Source: Actinacidiphila glaucinigra
Lineage (GTDB): Bacteria; Actinomycetota; Actinomycetes; Streptomycetales; Streptomycetaceae
DNA length: 64,000 bases
NCBI RefSeq assembly: GCF_900188405.1
Contig: NZ_FZOF01000008.1
Location: 310,001-374,000, forward strand
Direction of reading: 5' to 3'
Below, one piece after another: positions 33,790 through 41,813 of the stretch. The position numbers and the translations under genes were made by a program. The stretch's first letter is position 1. Every line of letters begins with the position of its first letter. Below the pieces are notes generated by a model. It ran no database searches. It was not told the DNA's origin and saw nothing but the letters and a program-made list of their open reading frames with translations.

Positions 33790-35186
33790 GCTGCGGTCCC
33801 TTCCTGTGCTCGGAGGTCTTGCAGGGCTTCGCGGGCGGTTTCGCGGTTGGTCTGGATGTCGCGGTGGATGGTGGCGGCGAGGACGGATTCGCCGGGGGTG
33901 TGGCCGTGGCCGGCGTATTGCCAGTGGGCGAGGACGAGCGTGGTGGCTTCCGGGGAGTCGTCGGGGTCGGGCAGGCCGAGGGCGGCGCGTTGTTGGGCGG
34001 CGCGGTAGTCGGCGCGGACCTGGCGTAGGGCGCCGAGGGTGGTGGAGTAGCGGCGGGATTTGGTGGAGAAGTGGCCGCGGAAGCCGAGCATGTGGGCCCA
34101 GTCGAGGAGCTTGCGGTCGGGGTAGAGCTTGTGGAGGTCGAAGCAGGCTTCGATCAGCCGTCGCGGGTGGGGCGGGACGCCCAGGAGTACGAGGGCCTCG
34201 CGGTTGCCGACCCGGCGGTCGGCGGTGCCGGTGGTCTCGGCGGCTTTGGTGGCGTACTTGGCCACGTACGAGGCGACAGCCTGCTCGGTCAGCTCCCCGT
34301 CCGTACCGGCGTCGGCAGACCGGATGGGCTGCACATCGAGCTGTGTGCCCCAGGCCAAGGTGCGGGCCGGGTAGTCGCCGGCGGCGGGAACCGGGACCGC
34401 AACCCGGCGTGCGGCGGCGCGGATGGCGTCGGTGAGCAGGTCGAGGGTCGCCCAGGGCGGGGGCTCCGTGTCGGGTCCGTCCGGGCCGTCGAAGCGGACG
34501 ACGGCGTGGAAGTGGACGGCGCCGCGGCGTTGGTATTCGGCGACCTTGCCGAAGGAGACCCGGCACTGTTCGCGGGCGGCTTTCTGGGTGAGGCCGGCGC
34601 GGGCGGCGATCTCGCGGCGGAGGTAGATGGTGAAGTACCGCCACAGGTCGGAGGCGTGGTTGTTCCACAGCACCGCACCCGCGTAGTCATACGACTCGGG
34701 ATCCAGGGGCGTGCCTAACGCAGTGTCGTCCTCACGGTGGGCGGTCCCGCAGCGGCAGCGGCCCGACGTCGGGCGGTTGTGGACGGGACCGAAGGAGGGG
34801 GCGGTGAGGGTGGCGAACACCTTCGGATGCACCCGCACCGTCTCGGGGGTGCCCTTCCCGGGGTCACCGACGAGGCCGGCGCGGATCAGGTGGTAGGTGT
34901 CACCGGCGTAGGTCCAGGCGCAGGCCGGGCAGCGCGATGCGCGGCGGTTTCCGCACGCGACGCGGAGCCGTCCGCCGGGCTCGGTGTCCGTCGAGTACAA
35001 GTGCAGGACGTGGCCGGTGGCCCGGTCGAGGGTCTTGGTGTAGCCGGTCAGGTGGATCGGGTCGGAGCAGCCGCCGGTGCGGCGGATCTGTTCCTGCCAG
35101 CGGTGGAAGCCCGGGGCGCCGGCCACCCGCAGCAGGTCGGTCAGGGTGGCCGGGTCCACGCCCGCCGCGGTGGCGGTGTCGGTCAT
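33786..35186 (-). CDS. repSA: RepSA-type rolling-circle replication initiator
   Basis: 466 residues. A Cys-rich N-terminal part (CGNRRASRCPACAW and GRCRCG) probably binds zinc. The HUH endonuclease motif is read as GAVHFHAVVRF and a catalytic-tyrosine region as VASYVAKYATKAAE. pSAM2 RepSA nicks the double-stranded origin so that the excised element replicates as a circle. The ATG overlaps the methyltransferase stop (ATGA), and its own stop overlaps the xis start, so initiator, excisionase and integrase are produced together. Confidence 0.92.
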   Translation of the reverse strand: MTDTATAAGVDPATLTDLLRVAGAPGFHRWQEQIRRTGGCSDPIHLTGYTKTLDRATGHVLHLYSTDTEPGGRLRVACGNRRASRCPACAWTYAGDTYHLIRAGLVGDPGKGTPETVRVHPKVFATLTAPSFGPVHNRPTSGRCRCGTAHREDDTALGTPLDPESYDYAGAVLWNNHASDLWRYFTIYLRREIAARAGLTQKAAREQCRVSFGKVAEYQRRGAVHFHAVVRFDGPDGPDTEPPPWATLDLLTDAIRAAARRVAVPVPAAGDYPARTLAWGTQLDVQPIRSADAGTDGELTEQAVASYVAKYATKAAETTGTADRRVGNREALVLLGVPPHPRRLIEACFDLHKLYPDRKLLDWAHMLGFRGHFSTKSRRYSTTLGALRQVRADYRAAQQRAALGLPDPDDSPEATTLVLAHWQYAGHGHTPGESVLAATIHRDIQTNRETAREALQDLRAQEGTAA

Positions 35187-35839
35187 ACGGCTACCGCCGG
35201 GCCGGTGTTCGTGAGGAACTGGGCGGCGATGTGGCGGGTGTAGGCCGGGGGGACGGCTTCGCGCAGTCCGTCGCGGTTGGCCCAGGGCATGCCCATCACG
35301 GTGCGGGCGAGGGCGACGCCGGAGAAGTTGCCGACGACCTGGAGGTATTCGCCGTCCCGGACGGGGCGGCCCATCTTGGCGCTGGGGGCCAGGTGGCGGG
35401 GGTGGTGGCGGTGCGGGAGCGGGAAGGAGGTCTCGAACCGGCGGTGGCGGTAGGTGCGCAGGCCGAACATGGCGCCGCACAGCTCCACCGGGTCGAGCAG
35501 GGGTGCGCCGGGCACGTTCTCGATGACGTAGGGGCGCCCGGTGGCCAGCAGCAGGTCGCGCAGCGGTTCGATCAGGTCGGGGTGTTCGCGGCCGCGGATC
35601 TGCTGGGCGCGGGTGTAGCGCTGGCAGGGCGGGGAGGCGTGGATCAGGTCGAAACCGGAGCCGTGCGCAGCGAGGTACTCCAGGGCGTCGGCCTGGACGA
35701 AGGTGAAGGGGTAGCGGGGCTGCGCGGCGGTGTCGATGCCGGTGACGTCGAAGCCGGCGAGGTGGTAGCCCATGCCGGCGCCGCCCTGGCAGCAGAACAG
35801 GTCCAGCACCCGCAGCCCGTTCCGCGACAGTGCAGTCAT
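35183..35839 (-). CDS. Small C5-cytosine DNA methyltransferase-like protein
   Basis: 218 residues with the motifs of cytosine-5 methyltransferases: motif I DLFCCQGGAGMGY, motif IV ASPPCQRYT (catalytic Cys) and motif VI PYVIENVPGA. There is no room for a normal target-recognition domain, so specificity may be short or relaxed; such compact enzymes are common in actinobacterial phages and AICEs. I start at the ATG 35839, 7 nt after AGGTGA; GTG 35842 is adjacent. It sits in the replication operon, between a zinc-ribbon gene and repSA, and may mark the replicating element against host nucleases. No partner restriction gene is adjacent. Confidence 0.85.
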   Translation of the reverse strand: MTALSRNGLRVLDLFCCQGGAGMGYHLAGFDVTGIDTAAQPRYPFTFVQADALEYLAAHGSGFDLIHASPPCQRYTRAQQIRGREHPDLIEPLRDLLLATGRPYVIENVPGAPLLDPVELCGAMFGLRTYRHRRFETSFPLPHRHHPRHLAPSAKMGRPVRDGEYLQVVGNFSGVALARTVMGMPWANRDGLREAVPPAYTRHIAAQFLTNTGPAVAV

Positions 35840-35846
35840 CACCGGG

Positions 35847-36029
35847 TCACCTCCCCGCGCGGGCGAGAACGGCGGCGGGGGTGGTGTGGCCCGTGCCGTT
35901 GCAGCCGGGGCAGGTGACGCGGAGCGTGGTGCGGGTGCCGTCCGGGTGGCGGGTGCCGGCGGTGATGGCGACGACGGGGAAGCCGTCGCAGTCGCGGCAG
36001 ACCGGCCGGTGCGAGGTGTGCTGGGGCAT
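35847..36029 (-). CDS. Small zinc-ribbon protein (60 aa)
   Basis: Two CxxC knuckles (VCRDCDGF and TCPGCNGTGH) with DnaJ-type CxGxG spacing in the second. ATG 36029 follows GGAAG at 8 nt. Seven bases separate its stop from the methyltransferase ATG. Function unknown; small zinc-finger genes are regular members of AICE spread operons. Confidence 0.75.
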   Translation of the reverse strand: MPQHTSHRPVCRDCDGFPVVAITAGTRHPDGTRTTLRVTCPGCNGTGHTTPAAVLARAGR

Positions 36030-36118
36030 GATGGGTCTTCCTTTCGACTGGGTTGGAAGGGGCCGGGCCGTCCGGGCGGCGGCGATGCTTGGCGGCTTGT
36101 GCGTCGCCCGGGGGCCGG

Positions 36119-36388
36119 TCAGCGCTTGCGTGCGAGGTGGAGCGAGACGCTTGCCCCGCCCACGGTGGGGATGGCCGCAGCAGCGGCGGCGGCAATCGTC
36201 TGGAGGGCGAAGGCCAGGACGACGATGACCAGGGCGGTGCTGGCGCTGAGGGTGAGGGTGAGCAGGATCTTTCCGGCGTAGGAGGGCGGCGCGGCCTGGA
36301 TGACGACGACCTGGCCGGGGTGGACGCCGGGCGGGATCAGTTCGGACGGGCGGTGGTTCGCTCGCAGTTGCGCGTCGGGGTAGCGCAC
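36119..36388 (-). CDS. Small Spd-like membrane protein (89 aa)
   Basis: A ~40-residue polar N-terminus is followed by one or two transmembrane segments (ILLTLTLSASTALVIVVLAFALQTIAAAAAAAI). Start GTG 36388 with GGAGAT upstream. Position in the transfer operon and topology match Spd proteins, which help plasmid spread between mycelial compartments. The family cannot be fixed from sequence alone. Confidence 0.7.
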   Translation of the reverse strand: MRYPDAQLRANHRPSELIPPGVHPGQVVVIQAAPPSYAGKILLTLTLSASTALVIVVLAFALQTIAAAAAAAIPTVGGASVSLHLARKR

Positions 36389-36404
36389 GATGGGTCATCT
36401 CCTT

Positions 36405-36593
36405 TCAGGGCTGGCAGCGGTGGGTGCGGGCGGCGAGTTCGGCGCCGGAGCGGTCGCGGTAGTCGGTGGAGAAGCCGCAGCCCGGGGCGGTGCAGGCGGC
36501 AGAGTGGCGGGTGCGTCCGCGGCCGTCGTGGTAGCTGCCGACCCTCACGGGGCCGATGCGGATCACGTCGTAGAAGCGGTTCGGGCGCGGCAT
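36405..36593 (-). CDS. Mobile-element transfer (SpdA-like) protein
   Basis: 62 residues: FYDVIRIGPVRVGSYHDGRGRTRHSAACTAPGCGFSTDY, then ELAARTHRCQP. The Cys/Cys/His/Cys arrangement suggests one zinc site. Proteins of this pattern are annotated as mobile element transfer proteins in many streptomycete AICEs; the biochemical role is unknown. It begins 3 bp after the preceding gene stops. Confidence 0.75.
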   Translation of the reverse strand: MPRPNRFYDVIRIGPVRVGSYHDGRGRTRHSAACTAPGCGFSTDYRDRSGAELAARTHRCQP

Positions 36594-36596
36594 GGT

Positions 36597-36776
36597 TCAG
36601 TCCTCCTGTCCGGTGAAGTCGCCGGCGTGGTCGGTGAGCCACTGCCGGATCTCGGGGTGTTCGTCGTCGGTGGCCTGGTTGATCGCGGCCTCGCCCATAC
36701 GCATGCCGTCAATGAGGCGGTTGTTCCGGGTGAGTTCGGCGGAGCGTTCCAGGGCGGCGCGGATGTGCGGACGCAT
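36597..36776 (-). CDS. Small acidic protein in the transfer operon (59 aa)
   Basis: Read directly from the reverse strand: ATG at 36776 with AGGAGG 8 nt before it, TGA at 36597-36599. The product begins MRPHIRAALERSAELTRN and ends with an acidic tail; it looks helical, with no cysteines or membrane segment. It fits exactly between the DUF2637 gene and the SpdA-like gene. Family unknown. Confidence 0.75.
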   Translation of the reverse strand: MRPHIRAALERSAELTRNNRLIDGMRMGEAAINQATDDEHPEIRQWLTDHAGDFTGQED

Positions 36777-36791
36777 CGAGGTGTCCTCCTG

Positions 36792-37466
36792 TCAGGTGAG
36801 TTGGGCGGCGATCACATCGGCCAGTGCGGGCGGGACGCCGAGGCGGGTGCGCAGGGTCGCGGCGTCGATCGGCGTACCGGTGGTGGCGTGGTGGGCGTCG
36901 GCGACCTTCCGGGCGTGCGCCAGCAGCGCCGGCGGAACAGAAGGCGAGGACACCGGCGCCAGCACGGGAGCGGTCTCCGGCGGCGTGGCGGCGGGGAGTT
37001 CCGGAGTGGGGTCGGGGGCCCGTTCGACCGTCACCTGTGGGGCCGGTTCCGCAACCCGGACGGCTTCGGGTACCGGGGAGGGTTCGGGTGCCGGGGCGAG
37101 GGTGTGGGCGAGGAGGGTGCCGCCGAGGAAGGCCAGGGCGGGCCAGCCAGCGACGAGGATGCGCAGCCAGGCGGGGACGGCGTTCATGTCGAGCAGCCCG
37201 GCGGTGGAGACGTTCGCCCCGAGGGATGCGGTCAGCGCGATGACGAACCAGGTCCAGGCGGCGCGGGCCGGACGGTCAGCAGCGCGGAGGGTGCGCATGC
37301 GGCGCCAGGCGGCGACGAGGAGCAGGTCGACGGAGATGGGGTAGGCCCAGGCTTTCCAGCCGTGTTGGCCGGCGGCTTCGGCGATGTCGTGCAGGTGGGC
37401 GAAGGACAGTGCACCGGCGATCACGGCCTGAATCAGCACGGGGTCGAAGCGGTTGGGGCGGGACAC
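36792..37466 (-). CDS. SpdB-like DUF2637 membrane protein
   Basis: 224 residues: four transmembrane helices in the first ~125 residues (VLIQAVIAGALSFAHLHDIAEAAG with the DUF2637 FxHL.D.A motif, AWAYPISVDLLLVAAW, TWFVIALTASLGANVS, ILVAGWPALAFLGGTLLAH), a Pro/Glu-rich linker, and a small C-terminal HTH-like domain (ATLRTRLGVPPALADVIAAQLT). This is the standard Spd organisation of AICEs and conjugative streptomycete plasmids. Confidence 0.88.
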   Translation of the reverse strand: MSRPNRFDPVLIQAVIAGALSFAHLHDIAEAAGQHGWKAWAYPISVDLLLVAAWRRMRTLRAADRPARAAWTWFVIALTASLGANVSTAGLLDMNAVPAWLRILVAGWPALAFLGGTLLAHTLAPAPEPSPVPEAVRVAEPAPQVTVERAPDPTPELPAATPPETAPVLAPVSSPSVPPALLAHARKVADAHHATTGTPIDAATLRTRLGVPPALADVIAAQLT

Positions 37467-37546
37467 CGGGTCACCTCCTTTCGGATTGGTAGTCCCGGGG
37501 CCGGGCGGGGCATGAAGGCCAGCCGCCCGGCGCCGGGGCGTTGGGG

Positions 37547-37726
37547 TCAGGACGGGGCGGTGCCGGTGCCGAAACAGGTCAGACAGAGCGCGGCCTGCCG
37601 ATCACCGGTCTCGCGGCCCTTGCGGGCACCGACGCGGACGGTCTCGGTGGTCTCGCCGTCGCCCTGGCAGTCCGGGCACTTCGGCGGCGCGGTCTTGGCC
37701 GGGCGGCTGGTCTTGCGAGCGGCCAT
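37547..37726 (-). CDS. Small DnaJ-like zinc-knuckle protein (59 aa)
   Basis: Two CxxCxGxG motifs, CPDCQGDG and CLTCFGTG, preceded by a basic N-terminus. ATG 37726 has AGGAG at 8 nt. Like the protein at 35847-36029 it would fold around one zinc as in the DnaJ cysteine-rich domain. Role unknown. Confidence 0.75.
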   Translation of the reverse strand: MAARKTSRPAKTAPPKCPDCQGDGETTETVRVGARKGRETGDRQAALCLTCFGTGTAPS

Positions 37727-37808
37727 CGCTGGCACTCCTCTCCAGGCATGGGTGGGGTAGGGACCTGGCGCGAAGCGGTCACGCCAACCGAGGTGCGGGG
37801 AGTGCGGG

Positions 37809-39185
37809 TTAGTCGGTGACCGGGCGGGGCCGGGCCAGCGGCACCACATCGACCGGAGCAGCGATTTCCGGGACGTCCGGGCGGAACGGCGCCAGGGCCG
37901 GCAGGTCCGGGACCAGATCGGCGTGCGCCCGGCAGACCGCGGCAGTGTCGGTGATCGAGGTCAGGGGGGTGCGGATGTGGGTCCAGCCGCCGGAGGCATC
38001 CCCCGCCACGGCGACGCCGGGGCGGTCGGCGGCGATGGCGGTTGCGGCGTGCATGGCCTCGGGTGAGATGTCGCCCAGGCCCATTTCGGCGGTCTGCTTG
38101 TCGTTGACCCGGTGGACCACGCGGCCGGTGAGCTGCGCGCGGAGCATGGTGGCGCCTTTGCCGAGTTCCGCGCCGAACCGCTGGCCACAGATCTCCAGGT
38201 AGATGCCGACCGCGCGGGACATCTGCGCGAGCCGGATCAACTGCGTGACCATGCGGTCCCGGCGTTCCTCGTCCTTCCTCGTCGCCGTCAAGAACAGCTC
38301 CGCGACCTCATCGACCAGGACGACAATCGGGACCGGTCGCACTCTCATGGGGAGGCCCCAGATGTCGGAGGTGATATCCCCGTTCAGCGTCGACAGGGCG
38401 GTGCCCTGGTAGTCCTTGAGGAGATCGAACCGGGCCTCCATCTCCCCCACCAGCGCATCCAGCAGGCCCGCGGCTTGCTCCGGGTCGGTGGCCAGGGCCG
38501 ACAGGCGCGGCGCATACGGGGTCTGTTCCACCCCGCGTTTGCAGTCGATCCCCACCAGCGCCACCGGGAGCTTGGCGAGTTGCTTGATCAGGTTGCGCTG
38601 ATACATCGACTTGCCCGACTGATTCGCCCCCAGGGTGAGGGCGTGCGGGATCTCCCGGTAGTTCCGGGCGAACGCGGTCCCGTCCTCCCGCAACGCCACC
38701 GGCACCACCATCGGGCCGGACGGCAGGCGGCGCGGCATGCGCACCGTGCGCAGGACGTCGTAGCCGGTCATCCGCAGCTCCACCACGCCGGGCTTGATCT
38801 CCGCCACGTGCACGGCGTGGACGCCCCAGGCGTGCCGGAGCCGGTTTGAGGCAGCGGCAACGTCGTCGGGCTCCAGGCCGGCGGGCAGCCGCAGGCGGAC
38901 CCGCATGCCGGTGGCGGAGCCAGCGACGCGGCGGATCTTCGGCGGGACCGGCTGCACCTCACGGCGGGCCACGGTGCGGACCATGAACGCCCGCAGCCGG
39001 GACGGGGCCACCGTTAGCCCGCACACGTCCATCGTGGAGGCGTAGGTGAAGTGGAACCGGCCCAACGCGACCGGCAGACCCACCAGCGACCAGTACACGC
39101 CCGGCGCCTTCACCTTCGCGTAGCCCAGGCCGCCGGCAGCCCCCGCTAACGGGGTGCCGATCTCGATCAGCGTCGCCAGATCCAC
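37809..39185 (-). CDS. traSA: FtsK/SpoIIIE-type conjugal DNA translocase (TraSA-like)
   Basis: 458 residues: N-terminal membrane-associated segment (residues ~6-45), then the translocase motor with Walker A LGANQSGKS near residue 192, Walker B VPIVVLVDEVAEL and the QMSRAVGIYLEICGQR region. AICEs transfer double-stranded DNA with this one protein, a hexameric pump that recognises a repeated clt sequence. The C-terminal tail after residue 400 may contain the clt-recognising part. Stop to next gene 82 bp. Confidence 0.93.
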   Translation of the reverse strand: MDLATLIEIGTPLAGAAGGLGYAKVKAPGVYWSLVGLPVALGRFHFTYASTMDVCGLTVAPSRLRAFMVRTVARREVQPVPPKIRRVAGSATGMRVRLRLPAGLEPDDVAAASNRLRHAWGVHAVHVAEIKPGVVELRMTGYDVLRTVRMPRRLPSGPMVVPVALREDGTAFARNYREIPHALTLGANQSGKSMYQRNLIKQLAKLPVALVGIDCKRGVEQTPYAPRLSALATDPEQAAGLLDALVGEMEARFDLLKDYQGTALSTLNGDITSDIWGLPMRVRPVPIVVLVDEVAELFLTATRKDEERRDRMVTQLIRLAQMSRAVGIYLEICGQRFGAELGKGATMLRAQLTGRVVHRVNDKQTAEMGLGDISPEAMHAATAIAADRPGVAVAGDASGGWTHIRTPLTSITDTAAVCRAHADLVPDLPALAPFRPDVPEIAAPVDVVPLARPRPVTD

Positions 39186-39188
39186 GGC

Positions 39189-39518
39189 TCAGACTCCCGC
39201 CGTGATCGCCACCGCGCGGAACGAGATCCCGTGCCGGGTCTGGCCGTTGAAGGTGTTCTCCCAGTCCCGGGCCTTGAGGCCGATCACCGACACCGCAGTG
39301 CCCGGCGTCAGCGTCGCCTCCACCCCCGTCGAGGGCACGGTCACCTGGTACAGGTTCCCCTCGCCCTCGTCGGAGATCAGCAGACCCACGGTCATGAGCT
39401 GTGCACCGGTCTCCCGGTCGATCGCCACCTCACCGGTCTGCTTGCTCACCAGCTTCGGGGTAGGCGCAGTCGCCACGAACACCACGGCCGTAGAAGTGTC
39501 GATCTTGAAGGACGGCAT
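39189..39518 (-). CDS. pra: Pra-like activator of replication, integration and excision
   Basis: 109 residues with a beta-rich, OB-like pattern (FKIDTSTAVVFVATAPTPKL, DRETGAQLMTVGLLISDEGEGNLYQVTVPS, VSVIGLKARDWE). It heads the minus-strand operon and is divergent from the KorSA-like repressor gene, exactly where pra lies in pSAM2; Pra there switches on rep, xis and int. ATG 39518 follows GGAA. Naming rests on position and general resemblance, so the symbol is tentative. Confidence 0.65.
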   Translation of the reverse strand: MPSFKIDTSTAVVFVATAPTPKLVSKQTGEVAIDRETGAQLMTVGLLISDEGEGNLYQVTVPSTGVEATLTPGTAVSVIGLKARDWENTFNGQTRHGISFRAVAITAGV

Positions 39519-39623
39519 GATGGAAGTTCCTTTCGAGGACGAGGGAGGGTGGCGGAGCTGCTTGGCGGTAGATGCGCCGCCCTCCCGGGGGAATCGCAAC
39601 GGCGGAGCCATCACGGATAGAGT

Positions 39624-39645
39624 GCACTATCACAGACTAGTGTGC
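39624..39645. promoter_or_regulatory. Candidate KorSA operator in the pra/korSA intergenic region
   Basis: GCACTATCACAGACTAGTGTGC contains the inverted pair CACTA - 8 nt - TAGTG, about 105 bp upstream of the pra start and 57 bp before korSA. The T/A-core dyad fits GntR-type operators. Confidence 0.5.
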
Positions 39646-39701
39646 AATACCTTCGCGCAGGAGAGGGCGTGATAGTCCGCGCCCCTCGGTACGATCGGCG
39701 C

Positions 39702-40073
39702 ATGAGCGTCCCCCCAGACGATCCGAGGACGAAGGCGAGTCGCATCGCCGAGATCCTGCGGACAGAGATCGCGTCCGGACAGCCGGGCCCGGGAAGGAAG
39801 TTGCAGTCCCTTCGAGAGTTGGCCGACCGCTTCCAGGTCCACCCAGTCACGGTGACTAAGGGCCTCCAGGAGTTGATCGATGAGGGCCTGATCAGGTCGG
39901 TCCCCAACCGGGGGTACTTCGTCAAGGACGACACCGGCAATGACAGCGGCGCTGCACGGCCGGCTGCCTCCGACGTTCGGGACGAGATCAAGGCGCTCAC
40001 CTCCGAGCTTCAGCGGCTTGCCGCCCGAGTGGCCAAGCTGGAGGAGCGAGCCGATCACCCGGGCAGCGCTTAA
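39702..40073 (+). CDS. korSA: GntR-family transcriptional repressor (KorSA-like)
   Basis: 123 residues: an N-terminal GntR winged helix (SRIAEILRTEIASGQPGPGRKLQSLRELADRFQVHPVTVTKGLQELIDEGLIRSVPNRGYFV) and a short C-terminal coiled-coil (DVRDEIKALTSELQRLAARVAKLEE) for dimerisation instead of a ligand domain. In pSAM2 KorSA represses its own gene and pra, keeping the element integrated. The ATG at 39702 is preferred; earlier in-frame starts overlap the promoter region. Confidence 0.85.
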   Translation: MSVPPDDPRTKASRIAEILRTEIASGQPGPGRKLQSLRELADRFQVHPVTVTKGLQELIDEGLIRSVPNRGYFVKDDTGNDSGAARPAASDVRDEIKALTSELQRLAARVAKLEERADHPGSA

Positions 40074-40112
40074 CGTGTGAGACACCATGCGCGGTGCGTG
40101 ATCGGGTGGCCA

Positions 40113-40165
40113 GTGACATCGAAGGTGTCACAGGTGGACAGCAGTGGTGACAACCCCTTGTCACC
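40113..40165. promoter_or_regulatory. Two palindromic operators upstream of the HTH/TPR regulator
   Basis: GTGACA-7 nt-TGTCAC (40113-40131) and GGTGACAA-CCCC-TTGTCACC (40146-40165) share the half-site GTGACA. Their centres are about 34 bp apart (three helical turns), and the second ends 60 bp before the regulator start, so autoregulation or KorSA-independent control is likely. Confidence 0.65.
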
Positions 40166-40224
40166 CCCGTGTCAGGGGCTCATTGGGTGCCAGACTCGAA
40201 GCAGGCACCCCGATGGGAGGGCAC

Positions 40225-41457
40225 ATGAGCGACGAGCGGCCTGCTTGGGCGCGACGCATTGCGGGAGAGCGGGAAGCGCGGCAGTGGTCGCAGGCGGAAG
40301 CCGTTGCCGCGTTGCGCGCCCACTCGCCCAAGCCTCTGCCTGAGGGCGCCAGCATGCTGCGGCAGTGGAAGCGCTGGGAGTCCGGCGAGGTCCTGCCCAG
40401 CGACTTCTACCAGCCGATCATCGCCCAGACCTTTGGCACGGTGACCCATGCGATCTTTCCGGTGGCCGGACGACGCGACGGCGGCGCTGAGATCGCAGCG
40501 GCCAGCGGCATGGAAACCCTGGACATACTGAGCCGGCTGCAAGCATCCGACGTCGACAACGCCACGCTTGACGCGCTCCGTATCACCACCGACCGCCTGT
40601 GCTCGGAGTACCCGCACCTTCCCAGTGGCCAGCTCGCCATCGAGGGACGCCAATGGCTGCGACGCATTGCTGGCCTCCAGTCTCAGCGGCTCACGCTCGC
40701 CCAGCACCGAGAGGTGCTGGCCCTTTCCGGCTGGCTTGCCCTCCTGGTCGGGTGCGTCGAGTACGACATGGGAGACCGTGCCGCCGCCGAGAGCACCCGT
40801 CGAGCAGCGCTGTCCCTCGCTCACGAAGCCGAGAACGCCGAGATCGCTGGATGGGCCCACGAGATGCGCGCCTGGTTCGCTCTCACAACCGGCGACTACC
40901 GCGGCATCCTGGCCGCATCTCAGGCAGGCAGCGAAGCCGCCCGAGGTAAGGGAGTCGCCGTTCAGCTGGCAGCGCATGAGGCCAAGGGATGGGCGCGTCT
41001 CGGCGACCGTCGGCAGACCGAAGTCGCCTTGGATCGGGGCCGAAAGCTACTCGAAGGCATGGCCTACCCCGAGAACCTCGATCACCACTTCGTGGTTGAC
41101 CCTGCCAAGTTCGACTTCTACGCCATGGATTGCTACCGCCTACTGGGCGAAGACCGATTCGCCGAGAACCTGGCCCACGAGGTCATCCGGGCCGGCACCG
41201 ACTTCGACGGTGCGGAGCGAGCGCCCATGCGCATGGCCGAAGCAAGGGTCACCCTTGGCGTGGTCGCCGCGCGACAAGGTGATCTTGAGCAAGCCGTCCA
41301 GTACGGAGAGTGGGCCCTCAAGGGCGAGCGCCAGTCGCTACCCTCGCTGCTCATGGTCAGCCGCGAGCTTGCCGCGATCGTGAACCGGGACTTCAACAAG
41401 GCACCTGCCGGCATGGACTACTTGGAGCACCTGAACGTGCTCAGTCGCGCGAGCTGA
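40225..41457 (+). CDS. HTH (XRE-type) regulator with TPR-like C-terminal domain
   Basis: 410 residues. The first ~75 form a Cro/C1-like HTH (WARRIAGEREARQWSQAEAVAALRAHSPKPL..LRQWKRWESGEVLPSDFY). The rest is helical repeats resembling TPRs (REVLALSGWLALLVGCVEYDMGDRAAAESTRRAALSLA, GWARLGDRRQTEVALDRG, RVTLGVVAARQGDLEQAVQYGEWAL), as in streptomycete XRE-TPR regulators and peptide-responsive Rap/PlcR-like proteins. ATG 40225 with GGGAGGG at 5 nt. It could sense a small signal and control the cargo or transfer genes. Confidence 0.88.
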   Translation: MSDERPAWARRIAGEREARQWSQAEAVAALRAHSPKPLPEGASMLRQWKRWESGEVLPSDFYQPIIAQTFGTVTHAIFPVAGRRDGGAEIAAASGMETLDILSRLQASDVDNATLDALRITTDRLCSEYPHLPSGQLAIEGRQWLRRIAGLQSQRLTLAQHREVLALSGWLALLVGCVEYDMGDRAAAESTRRAALSLAHEAENAEIAGWAHEMRAWFALTTGDYRGILAASQAGSEAARGKGVAVQLAAHEAKGWARLGDRRQTEVALDRGRKLLEGMAYPENLDHHFVVDPAKFDFYAMDCYRLLGEDRFAENLAHEVIRAGTDFDGAERAPMRMAEARVTLGVVAARQGDLEQAVQYGEWALKGERQSLPSLLMVSRELAAIVNRDFNKAPAGMDYLEHLNVLSRAS

Positions 41458-41813
41458 GCTGTTACAGGTTTCTCTACCTCATCAAGGCGCTCCCGCCGCG
41501 CAGAGCGCGGCGGCGCGCGACCCGGCGCCTCGGGCCGCCGCTCCTGTCTGCGCCCCGCTCCGGCCCGGCCGCCGGCCGCTCGCCGTACGGGCGAGGACCA
41601 CTAAAGAGAAGCCCGGTGTGGCTGGGACGGTCGGCTCCACGGCTTTAGGCAGCCACTTTGGGGCGAGCCTCTACGATCATGGCCCCAACGTCGTGCTTTA
41701 CGGGCAGATCCACAGACTGCCCGACTCGCAACCAGCTTACGGGGCCATGATCACTCGCCCCAAAGCAGCTCCCGCCCAAAGCCGCTCCACCGACCTCGCT
41801 GCTTCAGCTGCAA
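41458..41813. repeat. Gene-free stretch with a nested inverted repeat (41656-41765)
   Basis: No gene is seen in these 356 bp. The outer arms are CTTTGGGGCGAG..GATCATGGCCCC (41656-41686) and its inverse GGGGCCATGATC.CTCGCCCCAAAG (41741-41765); they differ by a 6-nt length change. Inside the loop, CGGGCAG - 9 nt - CTGCCCG (41701-41723) is a perfect second stem. The whole could be a termination structure between the convergent regulator and PIN genes, a replication origin (single- or double-strand), or the transfer site clt; sequence alone does not decide. Confidence 0.6.
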
